Positions 10,879 to 22,312 of a DNA stretch of 40,513 nucleotides are shown one piece after another. A program made the translations under genes and the position numbers. Origin of the DNA: Plantago elongata. Lineage: Eukaryota; Streptophyta; Magnoliopsida; Lamiales; Plantaginaceae. Location of the stretch: assembly GCA_036897095.1 (NCBI GenBank), contig JAYMSP010000833.1, forward strand, positions 1 to 40,513. Direction: 5' to 3'. Position 1 is the stretch's first letter, and each line of letters starts with the position of its first letter. The notes under the pieces were generated by a model. That model had not been told where the DNA came from and searched no databases. It worked only from the letters and a program-made list of their open reading frames with translations.

Positions 10879-12812
10879 GTCCCAAAGTCTTCTTTTCTGA
10901 GTGTGAGTTATGAGTGTTTTTACTCTGTCAGCTAAATTATCAATTATCTTGTAACATCAACCTCTGTAATGTTCCTTATTGAATTAACACTAAATAGGGA
11001 CCATGAGTATTTTTTAGGATAAACTTCATACCAGTCTTATTTCTTGGATGTTAGGATTGTTGTTGATTACTGTATTAAGTTTCATAGTATTGCAAGCAAA
11101 TTATTGTAATGTATGAATTTCTACGGAATCAATCAAACACTATGAATACGGCTCTTCTGCTCAAAAACAATATCTTCCAAAATGTTTCAGGAATTTTTTT
11201 TACCATTTGTGTCTATATGCTGGCAGTTTCTGATGGTGGCTGGTGAATTGATACACGTATTATTGAACATGTCATATTCGTACTAATTATGTGATTTTGA
11301 TATATTGTAGATGGGTCTATTGCAAAACACACTCTTGAGTAGGATTGACTTCGATAACATTTTGTTACTCTAAAATTATTTTATTGCCATACGACTTTTA
11401 GAAGTTAGAACCGGGATTTTCTTTTGAAGGAACTCGAGTTTATTACTACTTGGCCTGACAACTATATCTTGTTGCTGTGCTAATTATGAATCATAATGAT
11501 GACATTGAATCATGGATTAAAATTTCGGTCTTGTAGTTCATCTCGAATTTTCAATTTAATGAGACGTCTCAAATGCTTTAAAAAAAGTTTTGAGAAGATT
11601 TCGAAATGTTGTAAATATAAAAAGTATCATCTTTTAAAATTATAAATCAACTTCCATTCTGAAATAATGAATAAAATATGATTTTTGGTTTACAACATAT
11701 TAATTTTGGTAATAACTTTTCTGATACTGTGCCAATAATCCACTATTCATTAGAAATATACTTTTAATAAACACAACTTCGTAAATTAGATATTAGGATT
11801 TTTTTTTAAAAATCAATGATCATTTCATCTTCTCCACTCACTCTTGCTACTTTCTTCTTCCTGTGTTATTCTGAAACCAGATATGGGAAATCAAATTAAA
11901 AAATCGAGTGCCCCTCAATTCAAAATTTCAGTTCTAAAGTCATAATTCTTGTTCTTTCCCTATTATGCTGCTCGTGCTATTGTTGTTCTACAACAAAATA
12001 TTGTGCCCCCATCTTCAAACAATAAGAGTTATTTTTTGATTTTATCATGGATGAGGACTTTGGTTTTCCAAATCACTAGTAAATCCATCAACTCCTATAT
12101 GTATTTTCATATGTTTGGAAAAAATAGTTCTTCAATTCATTCTGTTCTAAAGATTAGAAACGAGAAACGTTGTACTGTATCGTTCATCTCGGACGAGAAG
12201 ATGCGAGACAATCGAAAACTCTCCGGAAAGAAGTAATTTCCAGATTCATATTGATTTTCGTGTTGGTATTTCTAAATTTCGAGAATTATCGGGAACGACA
12301 TTTCGTTCCATGCATTGATAGACCTATATTATATTTTGTGTTACTAAGCCTGGTTGACATTGTGATATGCAACCATGCATACTTGAAAAAAGTATAATCC
12401 CATTTGACAGAGTCAACATTTTAAATCTCGTCGGGTTAAATTTATTGGAAGTACTACGATTTCTCTTCCAAACTTTAGGGGTCGAACTCATGCACATGCT
12501 TAGAAACTAACATCGAGATATTGAGAGCTAACTGAACCAGATGAATAGCAGTAAAGCAAAATGTAAAGAACTGAAAAACTAGTGAATCACAAATCAAATT
12601 TATTTATTTTAAATCCCGACGATTTGTTCATCAGTTTATTTTCTGCATACATGTCTCTTTGCAATGTTGATGAACACTAATCCATTTCATTACCAGATTG
12701 AGTCACAAAACCTGACTCACTGTAAGATTAGAAACTAACTTGTTGGGGAAGAAGGAAAAAAAAAAGGTGAGGAGACAGAGAAGAACTTTGGACTTTCCTT
12801 CAGAGCAAAAGC
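10879..12812. other. Intergenic, between convergent genes
   Basis: Its left end holds the 3' UTR of the TSR2-like gene and its right end that of the PSY-like gene. The open frames at 11949-12236 and 12170-12397 are AT-driven and show no known domain. Nothing else was recognised. Confidence 0.5.
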
Positions 12813-13220
12813 CTAGTCCCATGATGGAGGCGGAGGAGCCGGAGAAGGAACGCCTGAATTGAAAAAGAAATTTTTGCTGTTCTTGGGGTTGGCCCCGGGT
12901 TCTCCGTCGTAATCCAGCTGCATCATCTCCCTTGGCATCCCCTGCATCAATCCAGAATCAGAACAAGCAACAAAATCATTCGCGGCCTAAACGAAAGCAC
13001 GAAAAAGAATGAAAACCTCTTTAAGTGCAGCGGTTTCTTGGCCTACAGAATCCAGCAGTTTCCTTCCAAGTCCTGATCAAGAACATGAACATAGTTGATG
13101 AACATGAGTTGATCAATCAACAAAGAGAAACATAAATGGCAATGCGATAAATTTACCACTTGGGAACATAAGTATGAGAAAGAGTGAGAGAAGAAGCATT
13201 GTAAAATAAGATCGAGACAT
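12813..13220 (-). CDS. PSY-family precursor of a tyrosine-sulfated secreted peptide, three exons
   Basis: The exons 13157-13220, 13017-13072 and 12813-12941 (minus strand) all have GT-AG borders and join in frame to 82 residues. Residues 1-22 form a signal peptide (MSRSYFTMLLLSLFLILMF). Next come a short variable region (GRKLLDSVGQETAALKE) and a C-terminal peptide, LDYDGEPGANPKN, ending in GVPSPAPPPPSWD. The DY start, the ANPK core and the GVP tail match the layout of Arabidopsis PSY1 (DYGDPSANPKHDPGVP), whose Tyr is sulfated; the acidic residue next to the Tyr fits that modification. Known role: promotes cell expansion and growth through LRR receptor kinases. The inserted residues SKNFFFNS between core and tail are unusual. 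The gene is invisible without splicing because every exon is short. Confidence 0.78.
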
Positions 13221-13310
13221 AATTTGGTTTCCTTCAATAAATTTAAGTGTTGATTTGAGTGGAGAAATTAAGAGAAGTAGTAGTTCTAGTATGTGTTCTT
13301 GGATCCGATG

Positions 13311-13320
13311 AATATATATA
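13311..13320 (-). promoter_or_regulatory. TATA box of the PSY-like gene
   Basis: TATATATATT on the minus strand lies about 90-100 bp before the ATG at 13220, the usual spacing for a short 5' UTR. It independently supports the chosen start. Confidence 0.6.
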
Positions 13321-13631
13321 CAGCACATATGGCACATCATACTTAAATTGCACTACGTGCGAACTTTCCAAGATATAATATACTAGTATACGTCAACTCT
13401 TTACCATCTTCATCAAAGTTTAAGATATTGCTTTGTTTTGACAGTCTACTTACCAATAATGTCAAATCCCGGACGCTACTTTCTGAGTTCGGATGGTAAG
13501 AAAGTTGAAGGTGTAGGTAGAATGCAACACATAGTCAAGTCATGTTTGGCTACTATTCATAAAATCTCAATACAGTTCTACGTGAACCAAACTCATAAAA
13601 ATAGGTGTACCAGACATCAAACTATCATTTT
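13321..13631. other. Upstream region of the PSY-like gene
   Basis: AT-rich. Apart from the TATA box just before it, no motif or gene was recognised. Confidence 0.45.
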
Positions 13632-13824
13632 GGGGCAGATTAGCATGACGGTCATTTGGATGGAATTTAAATCATATTTAAAATGAAATTAAAATGGGGT
13701 ATTTAAAGTGTATTTTAAGCCAAATTAAATTTAAATTTAAAATGAAATTAAAATGGGGTATTTAAAGTGTATTTTAGGCCAAATTACTTCAAATGGATCG
13801 ATTTAAATACTATGACAATTATCC
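13632..13824 (+). mobile_element. MITE family copy A, with an internal tandem duplication
   Basis: It is similar along its length to copies at 14857-15005 (same strand) and 24167-24320 (opposite strand). Shared blocks are ggtcatttggatggaattt, aaaatggggtatttaaagtg and ggccaaat. The ends read GGGGCAGATTAGCATGA and CTATGACAATTATCC, degraded forms of the terminal inverted repeat seen in the third copy. A unit of about 58 bp is tandemly doubled (about 13668-13726 and 13727-13786), which explains its greater length. Confidence 0.7.
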
Positions 13825-13972
13825 TTGTATTTATTTTATTTGATTGCTTGTTTATTGCATATCTTTATCACCATGATTAGTTGGCCACTGGCATGTTGTA
13901 TTATGTTAACCTCACATGCAAATGATGCACTTACCAAGTAATTAGTCCATCTTTCATTCTCCTCCTCTTGCT

Positions 13973-14205
13973 ACTCCCTCGCCACTCTATCCCAGCAAAC
14001 TTCATATATTTGTTATTTTTAGTCATCTCACTTAATTTTATACATTACTAAAAAACGAAGTTAACCCACCATTAACAAATAATTAACAATCTCAACTTCA
14101 TACAAAAATTATACATTTTAAGTTTGATAGGATGGAGAGCCACTCATTTTCCTTTTTCATACATTTTAAATTTGATAGGATGGAGAGCCACTTATTTCCC
14201 TTTTT
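13973..14205. mobile_element. Degraded Stowaway-like MITE (tentative)
   Basis: The left end CTACTCCCTCGCC resembles the Stowaway terminal motif CTCCCTCCGT. The right part has a roughly inverted gataggatggagag. A unit of about 56 bp (catacattttaa...ggagagccact) is doubled at about 14100-14200. It is too decayed to fix the ends. Confidence 0.35.
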
Positions 14206-14720
14206 CTTGAGATGAATAATAATTACTCCACTACAGTAGTTCAACTTTAAGCTTTACATGCCAATAAGATATGGATCCAGGTCTTCTCCCAGGCACGTAT
14301 GAAATCAGTCCACTTGCATCATGTTGTATTTCAGGCACTATTATCAAGTATTCATGTGCGGCTCGAATCTTATGTCACACTTTAATAGAAATTATGACAA
14401 AGCATAAACACATTGTATCACTCGAATTTAAAAAGTGAGTTACCTGCCAGGGTCAGTGCACTTCAAAGCTTTATTATGAATGTAACACATATCTGAATGT
14501 CAGCCCTATGTAAGACGGTAACTAGTATCTTTTTGTTAGATTTTTTCATAGTCTTCATGAAAGCCAAGTATATGAACAATATAAAACAAATTATGAAGTA
14601 AGAGTTGACTATATATGAGCTCCGAAACCCAAGGATCTTGCCGTACTTTTGTACTTTTATTAGTAATAAACATCAGACTAACTTTCATCCTTAAACAATC
14701 AGAGCACTCACTTGCTTCAC

Positions 14721-15143
14721 ATAAACTACACTTTTTATCATGTGAGAGCATAAATCTCAATGGTTACTTGTTAAATATTCAGTTCTTGGTTGCTTTTTGT
14801 CTTCTCAGATTCTTCAGGGACAAAGAAGAGATTCATCTATCAATTTTAAGAGACAAGGGACTGATTGACTTAAATGGTCATTTGGATGGAATTTTGGTGA
14901 AATTGTATTTGAAATGAAATTGAAATGGAGTATTTAAAGTGTAATTTAGGCCAAATCAATATTTATCAAGTTAAATCGAGCAATTAAATGCTATAACCAT
15001 GGGCCTTAGTTTCTGACTTCTTGCACCTGAGAAAGACATCTAATGCAGTGCACTTGACATTATAAAAGAAGCATTGTAAGCCTTGAGATCAACTTTCACA
15101 AAACTGTTGGCAAATGCGCTCCTTATATTTTCTAATCTTGAGT
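14721..15143 (+). repeat. Left copy of a local direct duplication, split by MITE copy B
   Basis: It matches 16342-16644 in order. Shared blocks include cataaatctcaatggttact, cttctcagattcttcagg, gcacctgagaaagacatct and cacaaaactgttggcaaa. The left copy is longer only because it carries the MITE at 14857-15005. Confidence 0.75.
14857..15005 (+). mobile_element. MITE family copy B, inside the duplicated block
   Basis: It is collinear with the reverse complement of the copy at 24167-24320 (GGGACTGATTG at the left end, then tggtcatttggatgg and taaatgctat near the right end). The related block at 16342-16644 lacks it between about 16485 and 16498, giving an empty site for comparison. The right terminal repeat is eroded to CCATGGGCC. 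Confidence 0.75.
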
Positions 15144-15828
15144 TTTTACAACCAGGGTTGAGTTAACCTTGATTCTGAGTTTAAAAAATTCACTCCAACT
15201 CAGAGTAAAATATTCTGATATTGATGAGTTTCGATTTATTGTAGATTATAATATTTTGAATTTGTGTAACCTAGCATGGTGTATATGTTATATTGATTGT
15301 TTGGCATAGCGATTGAGCGGCCAACTTCTCACTCAAATTGAACTTTTTATACATAAAAATATTCAATTTCAGTTGGCACGAGGCCACTCAAATTTTATCA
15401 CAGACAGTCCATATAGAGTTCGAAATACCAAGAATAGAAGGCACACTAGACCAAATACTTTAAGACTGTAATATCATTTTTTTTAACAAAAATATAACGG
15501 ACGATTTGACATAAAAGTAGAACCGACTTAAAACCATATAAAAACTCAATTACAGTTTCATGTCAAATGGTACATAAGTCTCTTGACTGGCCTGCTAGTC
15601 TGCTACCCTCCCTGTAAGATTCCACTTGGTCACTGGACTGGAGATTAGACCTAGTGTTGTTGTGGGCTGGCCAGGAGTTAAATCCATCTTGTACGAATAG
15701 GCGAAATAAAATCAAGTTTCCTTCTAATCAATCTCCAAATTCGTTTTGCCTGCTATATATTATACTCCTTAATTAGACCTAGTTTCATAACTTTGATCTG
15801 AATTCAACCTGAATCATCAATCAATAAG
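15144..15828. other. Intergenic, no gene seen
   Basis: AT-rich spacer before the YLS8-like pseudogene. No recognised repeat or gene. Confidence 0.45.
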
Positions 15829-16263
15829 ATGTCCTACTTGTTGCCTCACCTTGACGATGGTTGGGAGGTGGATAAAGCCATCCTGGCATCCTGGGCGAGG
15901 AGGAGAGACTTGTCATCATCCGTTTCGGTCAGGATTGCGATGATACGTGCATGAAGATGGATGAGGTGCAGTTCTCAGTTGCTGAAACCATAAAGAACTT
16001 TGCTGTCATATATTCGGTGGACATCACCAAGGTGCCTGATTTCAACGCCATGTACGAGTTGTATGACCCTTCCACTGTCATGTTCTTTTTCAGAAACAAG
16101 CACATTATGATTGATCTTGGGAGGAAACAACAACAAGATCAACTGGGCATTGAACGACAAGCAAGAATTCATAGACATTGTCGAGACTGTATATCGCGGA
16201 GCAAGGAAAGGACGTGGTCTGGTTATTGCACCTAAGGATTACTCCACCAAGTACCGCTACTGA
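15829..16263 (+). pseudogene. Frameshifted, intronless copy of DIM1/YLS8 (U5 snRNP 15-kDa, Dib1-like)
   Basis: From MSYLLPHLDDGW to the end KDYSTKYRY and a stop, nearly the whole 142-residue thioredoxin-like family protein can be followed, but in different frames. Two lesions break it. The first is a perfect 8-bp tandem duplication (CATCCTGG twice, 15879-15894), which sends the first frame to a stop at about 15952. The second is an apparent 2-bp loss near 16120, at the Gly-Thr-Gly of the family. The middle segment (DEVQFSVAETIKNFAVIYS through RNKHIMIDLG) is well preserved. The family acts in pre-mRNA splicing within the U4/U6.U5 tri-snRNP. I infer a young pseudogene, possibly a retrocopy; no poly(A) tract or target duplication was seen. 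Confidence 0.88.
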
Positions 16264-16341
16264 TCGGTTCGTTGGTTAATTTGTCTATCTAGAATTGCTC
16301 AAAACCTTTTTTGCGTAATGTATTAGATAGATCAATATTAG

Positions 16342-16644
16342 ATAAGTACACTTTATCATCATGTGAGACATAAATCTCAATGGTTACTTGTTAAGGCATA
16401 AATCTCAATGGTTACTTGTTAAATATTCAATTCTTTGTTGCTACTGTCTTCTCAGATTCTTCAGGACAAGAAGAGATTCATATATTTTGGAACATCTTAG
16501 TTTTTGAGTTATTGCACCTGAGAAAGACATCTCATGTAGTGTACTTGACATTTTAAAGAACATCACAAGCCTTGAAATCAAGTTTCACAAAACTGTTGGC
16601 AAAAAACACTCATGATCACTAGTCACTACTTTCTAATCATGAAG
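16342..16644 (+). repeat. Right copy of the local direct duplication
   Basis: Counterpart of 14721-15143. It contains its own small tandem duplication of 28 bp (cataaatctcaatggttact with flanks, near 16369 and 16397). It lies in the 3' flank of the Dof gene. Confidence 0.75.
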
Positions 16645-16931
16645 CTCTAATTCTATGTTGAAAAGAAAAATAAGGGAGAGTAGTTCTACTAAAGATAATT
16701 TCCATAACACTTGCCACTATATTCTTCTCTTCTAGCTCTTACAGTTTCACACATCTATGATCTATGGACATGAGCTAAAACAAAAGACAAGATATTTTTC
16801 TTTAAACACAAACTATGTGCTTGCTCATCTACCATGTACTTTCTGAGTAGCAACATCTTCAACCTACCTGAATCTTTTGCAAGGTCAGCTAAAAAACTCA
16901 ACATGTTGTTGATACAGTCATACAGATCGCC
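16645..16931. other. 3' flank and likely 3' UTR of the Dof gene
   Basis: The gene at 16932-19516 ends here. No coding signal is seen. Confidence 0.5.
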
Positions 16932-19516
16932 TTACGAGCTTTCCTGGAAGCTCACTGAACGGGACAATGCAGCTGGATTGGCTTGTAACACAGTTGGAGT
17001 TTCTGGAACATGTGCCTTTTCTTCACTCTTCGACTTGCTCTGGAAAGCCCTGTGAAGGCCACCTCCTCCGATACCAGGCTCGACCTTCTTGTTTATACCT
17101 AATGCCTCCAATATAGAACTCTTTGCAGATTCTCCCGTATCATCGATTCGTTTAGTTTTTGGAACCCAAAAACACTTCTCTGGATTACTCTCTTTTTTTG
17201 TTTCTCCTTGATTGTTGTTGTCAAGTTTCAAAGTGTTGTCATCTCTTGAATGCTTTCCCAAAGTTGGCGAAGCAGGTCCTGAGCCAGGAGGTGATTGCAT
17301 TGGTGGTAAAATTGAAGGAGTATTCCAACCACCTGGAATGGCACAATTCCAATACGGAGGTGAGCCTGTAGGATAAAGCGGAACAGGAGAGCTACGAGGC
17401 GCAAAGGTAGGATATAATGGGTAGGGCCATGGGGCTCGTACAAAGCCTGGCATCTTTGAAGGAAGCGGGTGGCGATTTGGCATCAATTCTGAGCTCATTC
17501 TGGCTATCTGGTCAATGGAAGAGTTCCTCAAGTGCTTGCTCCCGTCTTCTTTGCTTGCTGAAACTTCTAATTCTTCGGCTTGGTGGTGCCTAACAGTTTT
17601 ATCTGCCATGCTTAAACCCGATACCATTGATTCACAAAGGGGCGTAACTGACCTGAGACCAAGAGCATTCCCACTGGGATTCAGAGCGGGGTGATGGATC
17701 CCGTCTGAGAGACTGGTTTGGCCTCCAGTGAGAGATTCTGGAACCGCAATACGACGGTATTGAGGGGGAACATGTTTGTATCTACGGCGTCCAGCACCTA
17801 TAGGCACATTCCGCATATTCCCACCAGCTGTCCAATATCTCTGACAGTTCCTGCAGAAATGTCGAGGCTGGTTGACATTGTAGTTGTTGAAGTAACAGAA
17901 TTTTGTTTCCATACTATTACAACGAGGACACGGTATTATCTTGTCAGTTTTTTTCAGTGTTTCCTCTGAGTTATCTGCATCCTGTTCCTCCACAATATCT
18001 GAGGCTTTCACCATCTTTGAGCCCTCGTTTTGTGAAATCCTCATGTTAGACTCTTTAAATTCCTCCGAGGTTGAACTTTTCGCTTGATCCTCCTCTTGTG
18101 ACTCGGTTTGTTTTGGACCAGATAGGCACTGCATTTGTACAGATCATCCATGAGTAAACTATAACCCTGAGCTCAATTAGCTAGGTTTAATGGAAAGCGA
18201 TGGAACAAGGAATATTGCATAATTCTGCAAATTGATCTCAAATAAAACTGTAACAAGGGAAAAACCAACTGAAAGCCAAGATAGTGCAACATAGTATCCA
18301 TGTGCCATGATCATATAGTTCATTTCAACAAGACAAGTGTGCCATGATCATATTGTTCATTTCAACAAGTAATACAAGAAGAAATGGAAACTAGTCAAAA
18401 CGCTGTCTATCCATACAATGCAATTTTATCCCCAAACTGAAGCTACATACTGCCATTTTGTAAACATATGTTTCATGATATACAAAATCCCGGTTGAGCA
18501 ATTCCACAGGAATCCATCCATCTGGTTCTGGGGAAACAAATGTCTCCCTCACTTATTTCAGCTCGTCAAATCTACGTTATCCCATACTCATCACATGCAC
18601 CCTCTCTGCTTGATAAATTCAGAGGTCACTGGTGTTATAGTGTCATTTGTCATGGACCTTAAAATTTATTCACAATTTCATTTCTCCAATTAAAATTAAC
18701 AGACAGAGGGGCTAAGACCACAAATACACACACAAATGGCTCAAACAACATTGGATTTTTCACATACTATAGACTTCCAAATATGATCATGGCTATCCAA
18801 TCGAAAGACCTTTGCTCTCACGGCCCCGTAGTGTACTAAACTCCTAGACACTAAGAGTACACACAAACAAATTCACATAATTGAAAATGGGAAGGCAATT
18901 TCATCTACTAAAGCACCAATGGACTCCCAACTGCAAATGAAGCACATAAAAGCCGAATAAACAACACCATACTCCGATACACCAATGCACAACAATACCA
19001 AGATTCCATAAACTACACTTTTCTAGCAGCTTAGCTCAGAATTAACCCAAGCCAATTAAGTCCATACCATTTCAATTCAGTTCACAACCTATTCTAAAAG
19101 TCCATTTCTACAGTAAAACACTATACAATTTGATCAGCCACCAAGTCAAGAAGGAAAATTCATGCCAATATCATCCAAAACCAAGCTCAAAATCTCAATC
19201 AAACAAGCTAAGCACCACCAAACAAACCCCTAATCAAGCAATTTAAGCGATGATAACAAAAACCAAGATCAACCCATTACATTTCACAGCATATAAACCA
19301 AAGGGTCGTCTTCAAAACTAGAAAGATAGCTACTTTTCCAAAAATCCATACCTTGTTGAATTCTTGGTCTTGTTCTTCTCCATTTAACTCCGTTTTCTCA
19401 GGAATAGAATCAGATAAAGAACTCTCATCATCAGCTCGGACAGTCTGAGCCGAAGGCAGCTGAATGGTTGTACCAAAAAGCTTAATCTTTGGGTCTTTTT
19501 TTACTTGAGAAGACAT
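16932..19516 (-). CDS. Cycling Dof factor (CDF-type Dof zinc-finger transcription factor), two exons
   Basis: Exon 1 is 19352-19516 and exon 2 is 16932-18128 (minus strand). GT-AG borders join AAC AAG to TGC CTA in frame, giving 453 residues. The N-terminal [15 protein letters not shown] is the conserved CDF motif, reported to recruit TOPLESS-type corepressors. The Dof domain spans about 121-175 with zinc ligands C122, C125, C147 and C150 (CX2CX21CX2C) and [19 protein letters not shown]. The C-terminal motifs [10 protein letters not shown]...[11 protein letters not shown] and [13 protein letters not shown] are the CDF signatures linked to FKF1/GIGANTEA binding. Known role: represses CONSTANS/FT and connects the clock, flowering and stress. 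The 1.2-kb intron is where CDF genes usually have one. The ATG inside the acceptor region (18132-18134) is not the real start. Confidence 0.93.
18301..18376. repeat. Small tandem duplication in the Dof gene intron
   Basis: The unit gtgccatgatcatat plus gttcatttcaacaag occurs twice in succession (about 38 bp each, 18301-18338 and 18339-18376). It is intronic and probably neutral. Confidence 0.7.
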
Positions 19517-19634
19517 GTTGTTGTTGATGCTTTCTTGTTGTGTTCTGGTCTGTGTCTCTCTCTTTCTTTCTCAAAGTCATGAAAAAGAACCTATTTTTAG
19601 GATTTTGCAGTAGCAGGAGAGATCTGACTCATTT

Positions 19635-19657
19635 ATACACGCAGTTACTGCGTGTAT
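19635..19657. promoter_or_regulatory. Perfect 10-bp palindrome upstream of the Dof gene
   Basis: ATACACGCAG, a 3-nt spacer TTA, then CTGCGTGTAT: ten of ten bases pair. It lies about 120 bp before the start codon, in the proximal promoter or 5' leader. It could be a dimer binding site or an RNA hairpin; neither is proven. Confidence 0.5.
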
Positions 19658-21065
19658 TTTTGTGCCTTTTTTGGGAGTATATTTCTTTCTGGTTTTTCAT
19701 TTTGACCATTCAGTTGCCATGAATGACTTTGGGTAAAGAGGCAAGTAATCAATTTATGAGTTTTAGCTACCAATTTTAATCATTTCAGTCAAGATTACCT
19801 TAATTTAGATGCCAAAATGCATCCATGCCATTATTTTCATTTACAAAATCATAACGGTTACCGAATAACTATGTCACATTATATTAGTTTTACTCTATTA
19901 ATATTGTACACGTATGCAATTATACCGTATATGTATCAATATCAGACAGACTAAAATTAACTTTATTATTTCTTTTAATTGTAATATACTTCTTTGCTGA
20001 CTTTAAACTTGATTTATGATTAAATTAAAATAAAGAAAAAAATAATTTTAAACGAAATAAACAATGTGTTGTGCGTCTTAACATCATTGATAATTATTTA
20101 TTAAGTCTAGTTATTTAGTTTCAATTTCATACAAATTATTAGGATTGCTAGTTCCACCTCATACATATTAAAGATTAAAGATGCATACTTCATTTAATTA
20201 AAATTTCAGATGTCATGAGTTTAAATATTTAAATTACCTCATATGAATAACATAATTCGTATTTTCATTATCTATAAAGAGTTGGATAAGGTGTGTTATA
20301 ACTAAATATTAAATTCTCTTATAATACAGTAAGTAGAACTTACCGTTTATATTTTTATTTATACGAAAATTCACATCGAATGGAACGGAGAGCGTAATTA
20401 ATTGCGGTTAAGTGGAATTTGGTGAATGAAACAAAATGAGGTGGGGTTTTAGTTGGGGGTTGGGACACCGTGGGAGGAAATAGACGACACGTCAGCAAAA
20501 AGGTGAGCTTTCAGCCATGAAATAATTATGTGGCCAAGAGATTTTGTCTTTGCCCTTTTGAGTTGTCGTTTTCATGCATTTTTGTTAACTTTTCAAACTT
20601 TTTTGCAGAAAAGAAAGCTCAACTGAGAATGACTCTTTATAGTAGAGTGACGACTCCGCATTTTCCCATTCATATTCTTCGATTTCTCCTCCTATTTTTG
20701 TTTCTAATTCCCCACTTGCTTCCTTTCTTCCCACCTTCTCATTTCATTATTTTCCAAACATTTCGAGGTTCGACCCGAGGGGATGCATTTCGCGTGACGA
20801 TGGGCCCCATTAACAACATCTACAGTGTATGGTGTATACTGTAAATGCCCTTAAACATGAAAAAATATTTTATTTCACTTTCACTCTATACTTAACAGTT
20901 ACATATCATATTATTATTGGATAAAAAGGGGAACCAAAGTTTGGCCAAGCGTATGATGCTAGGCGAAGAAGTATGACCTAGCACAAAATGCAAAAACTTC
21001 GGAAGATGACCATTTTGCAAGAATATTAACATCGAGAAAACCTGAAAAACTATTGGTATGAATTA
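19658..21065. other. Intergenic, distal promoter of the Dof gene
   Basis: AT-rich. A G-box/ABRE-like gacacgtcagc lies near 20487. The open frame at 20530-20844 is a composition artefact with no domain. No gene seen. Confidence 0.45.
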
Positions 21066-21330
21066 CTCCCTCCGTCTCAATTTCACCTTCCCGTATGCTA
21101 TTTTAGTCCGTTCTAACTCCATCTTCTCATCCTATTTAAATAAAAAAAATATATCCCTTATTTTATACACTATCTATCTTCCTTTAATCACTATTTGTCC
21201 TTGTTTATTCATTTATTTTTCCTACTTTATTACTACTTTCATACTTTATCATCTTCTCCCCCACTTTATTCAATTTTCTTTTAATACTTGTGTCAGGTTT
21301 AGTGGGAAGATGAACTCGGGATTGAGGGAG
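21066..21330. mobile_element. Stowaway-type MITE (Tc1/mariner derived), about 265 bp
   Basis: It begins CTCCCTCCGTCTCAATTTC and ends with the inverse, GAACTCGGGATTGAGGGAG. It is flanked by TA on both sides (21064-21065 and 21331-21332), the typical TA target duplication. The interior is AT-rich and non-coding. The open frame crossing it (21058-21360) is accidental. Confidence 0.88.
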
Positions 21331-21332
21331 TA

Positions 21333-22312
21333 TTATATTTTGGAACACCCCAAAACCTAGTTCAAATGTTGAAAGAACTTGTTATCGACTTATCTCCAAC
21401 CACGTTTTTAAATTGGAAATTGATAATTGCACTATAGTCCCTTGATTTCCGACATTCATCTATATGGTCATTGAACTCTCTCATATTTATTGACGTCGTC
21501 CAACTTTTAATTGTTGATCACCGATATCCACATCAAGGCTTGACAATTGATACCATTTATGAAATACACACCCAAACAAACCGATCTGATAAATGCAAAT
21601 TGCATAATAGCTACTTGGAATGGATAAGCATTGGACTTGACTTATCAAATAAATAAATAAATACAAATATCTAGCTTTTTGTTGCTTTTCATCCCGCCTT
21701 TGCCCTTTTTGTCTTGGTGTCCTTTAAATCTCACGATAATAAATTGCTATATAGTTTAATATTGTTTGTATAGATGTGTTGAAATGATCAAATTCACATA
21801 TATTAATATTGCTTTGCGTGATGTCCCATTCTGATCGATCTCTAAACCAATTATATACAAATCTGAAAGAAGATAAATTTAACCACCACAATGAAGAAAC
21901 GAAAGCAAATGAATTAAAAAAGAAGCCGGTTTGATTTGCTGTAGATGTATTGATTAAAGTTGAAAATGAAGTTTTGCTACTATAATCGTATAATAATATA
22001 TGTTCATATGATCATGAGTTGAACTGTTTTGATGATTCTTATGTACTTCGATCTCCTGTTTGGTTTCGTTTGGAACCGTTCGTACTTAGATAATGTGGTC
22101 CTAAACCTTTTGTTTCACATCATGCATGACGAGATATATCAATTAAACTTGTATTATTTGGGCCTAGTTCTAAACAATTGTCATCCCATTAATTATCATC
22201 ATATACTATTATTTTGGATTGAGACGGAACCAAAACATCCACAAATTTGTTATTTTTACTGTTATATGCAAAATGTTGGTATATCCTAGCATGTCATTTA
22301 AGTTCAATTCCG
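21333..22312. other. Intergenic, no gene seen
   Basis: AT-rich between the Stowaway-like element and the LTR element. Open frames at 21471-21656 and 22029-22289 have no recognisable product. Confidence 0.45.

Noticed and set aside
11949..12397. Two overlapping plus-strand frames as a small gene
   Set aside because: No domain, no signal of splicing, AT-driven composition.
15951..16235. 94-residue frame as an intact DIM1 gene
   Set aside because: It is only the middle part of the protein; the N- and C-terminal parts lie in other frames because of an 8-bp duplication and a 2-bp loss.
18129..18134. ATG at the left of the Dof exon as the start
   Set aside because: It overlaps the splice acceptor (ATGCAG), and exon 1 at 19352-19516 supplies the conserved [10 protein letters not shown] motif in frame.
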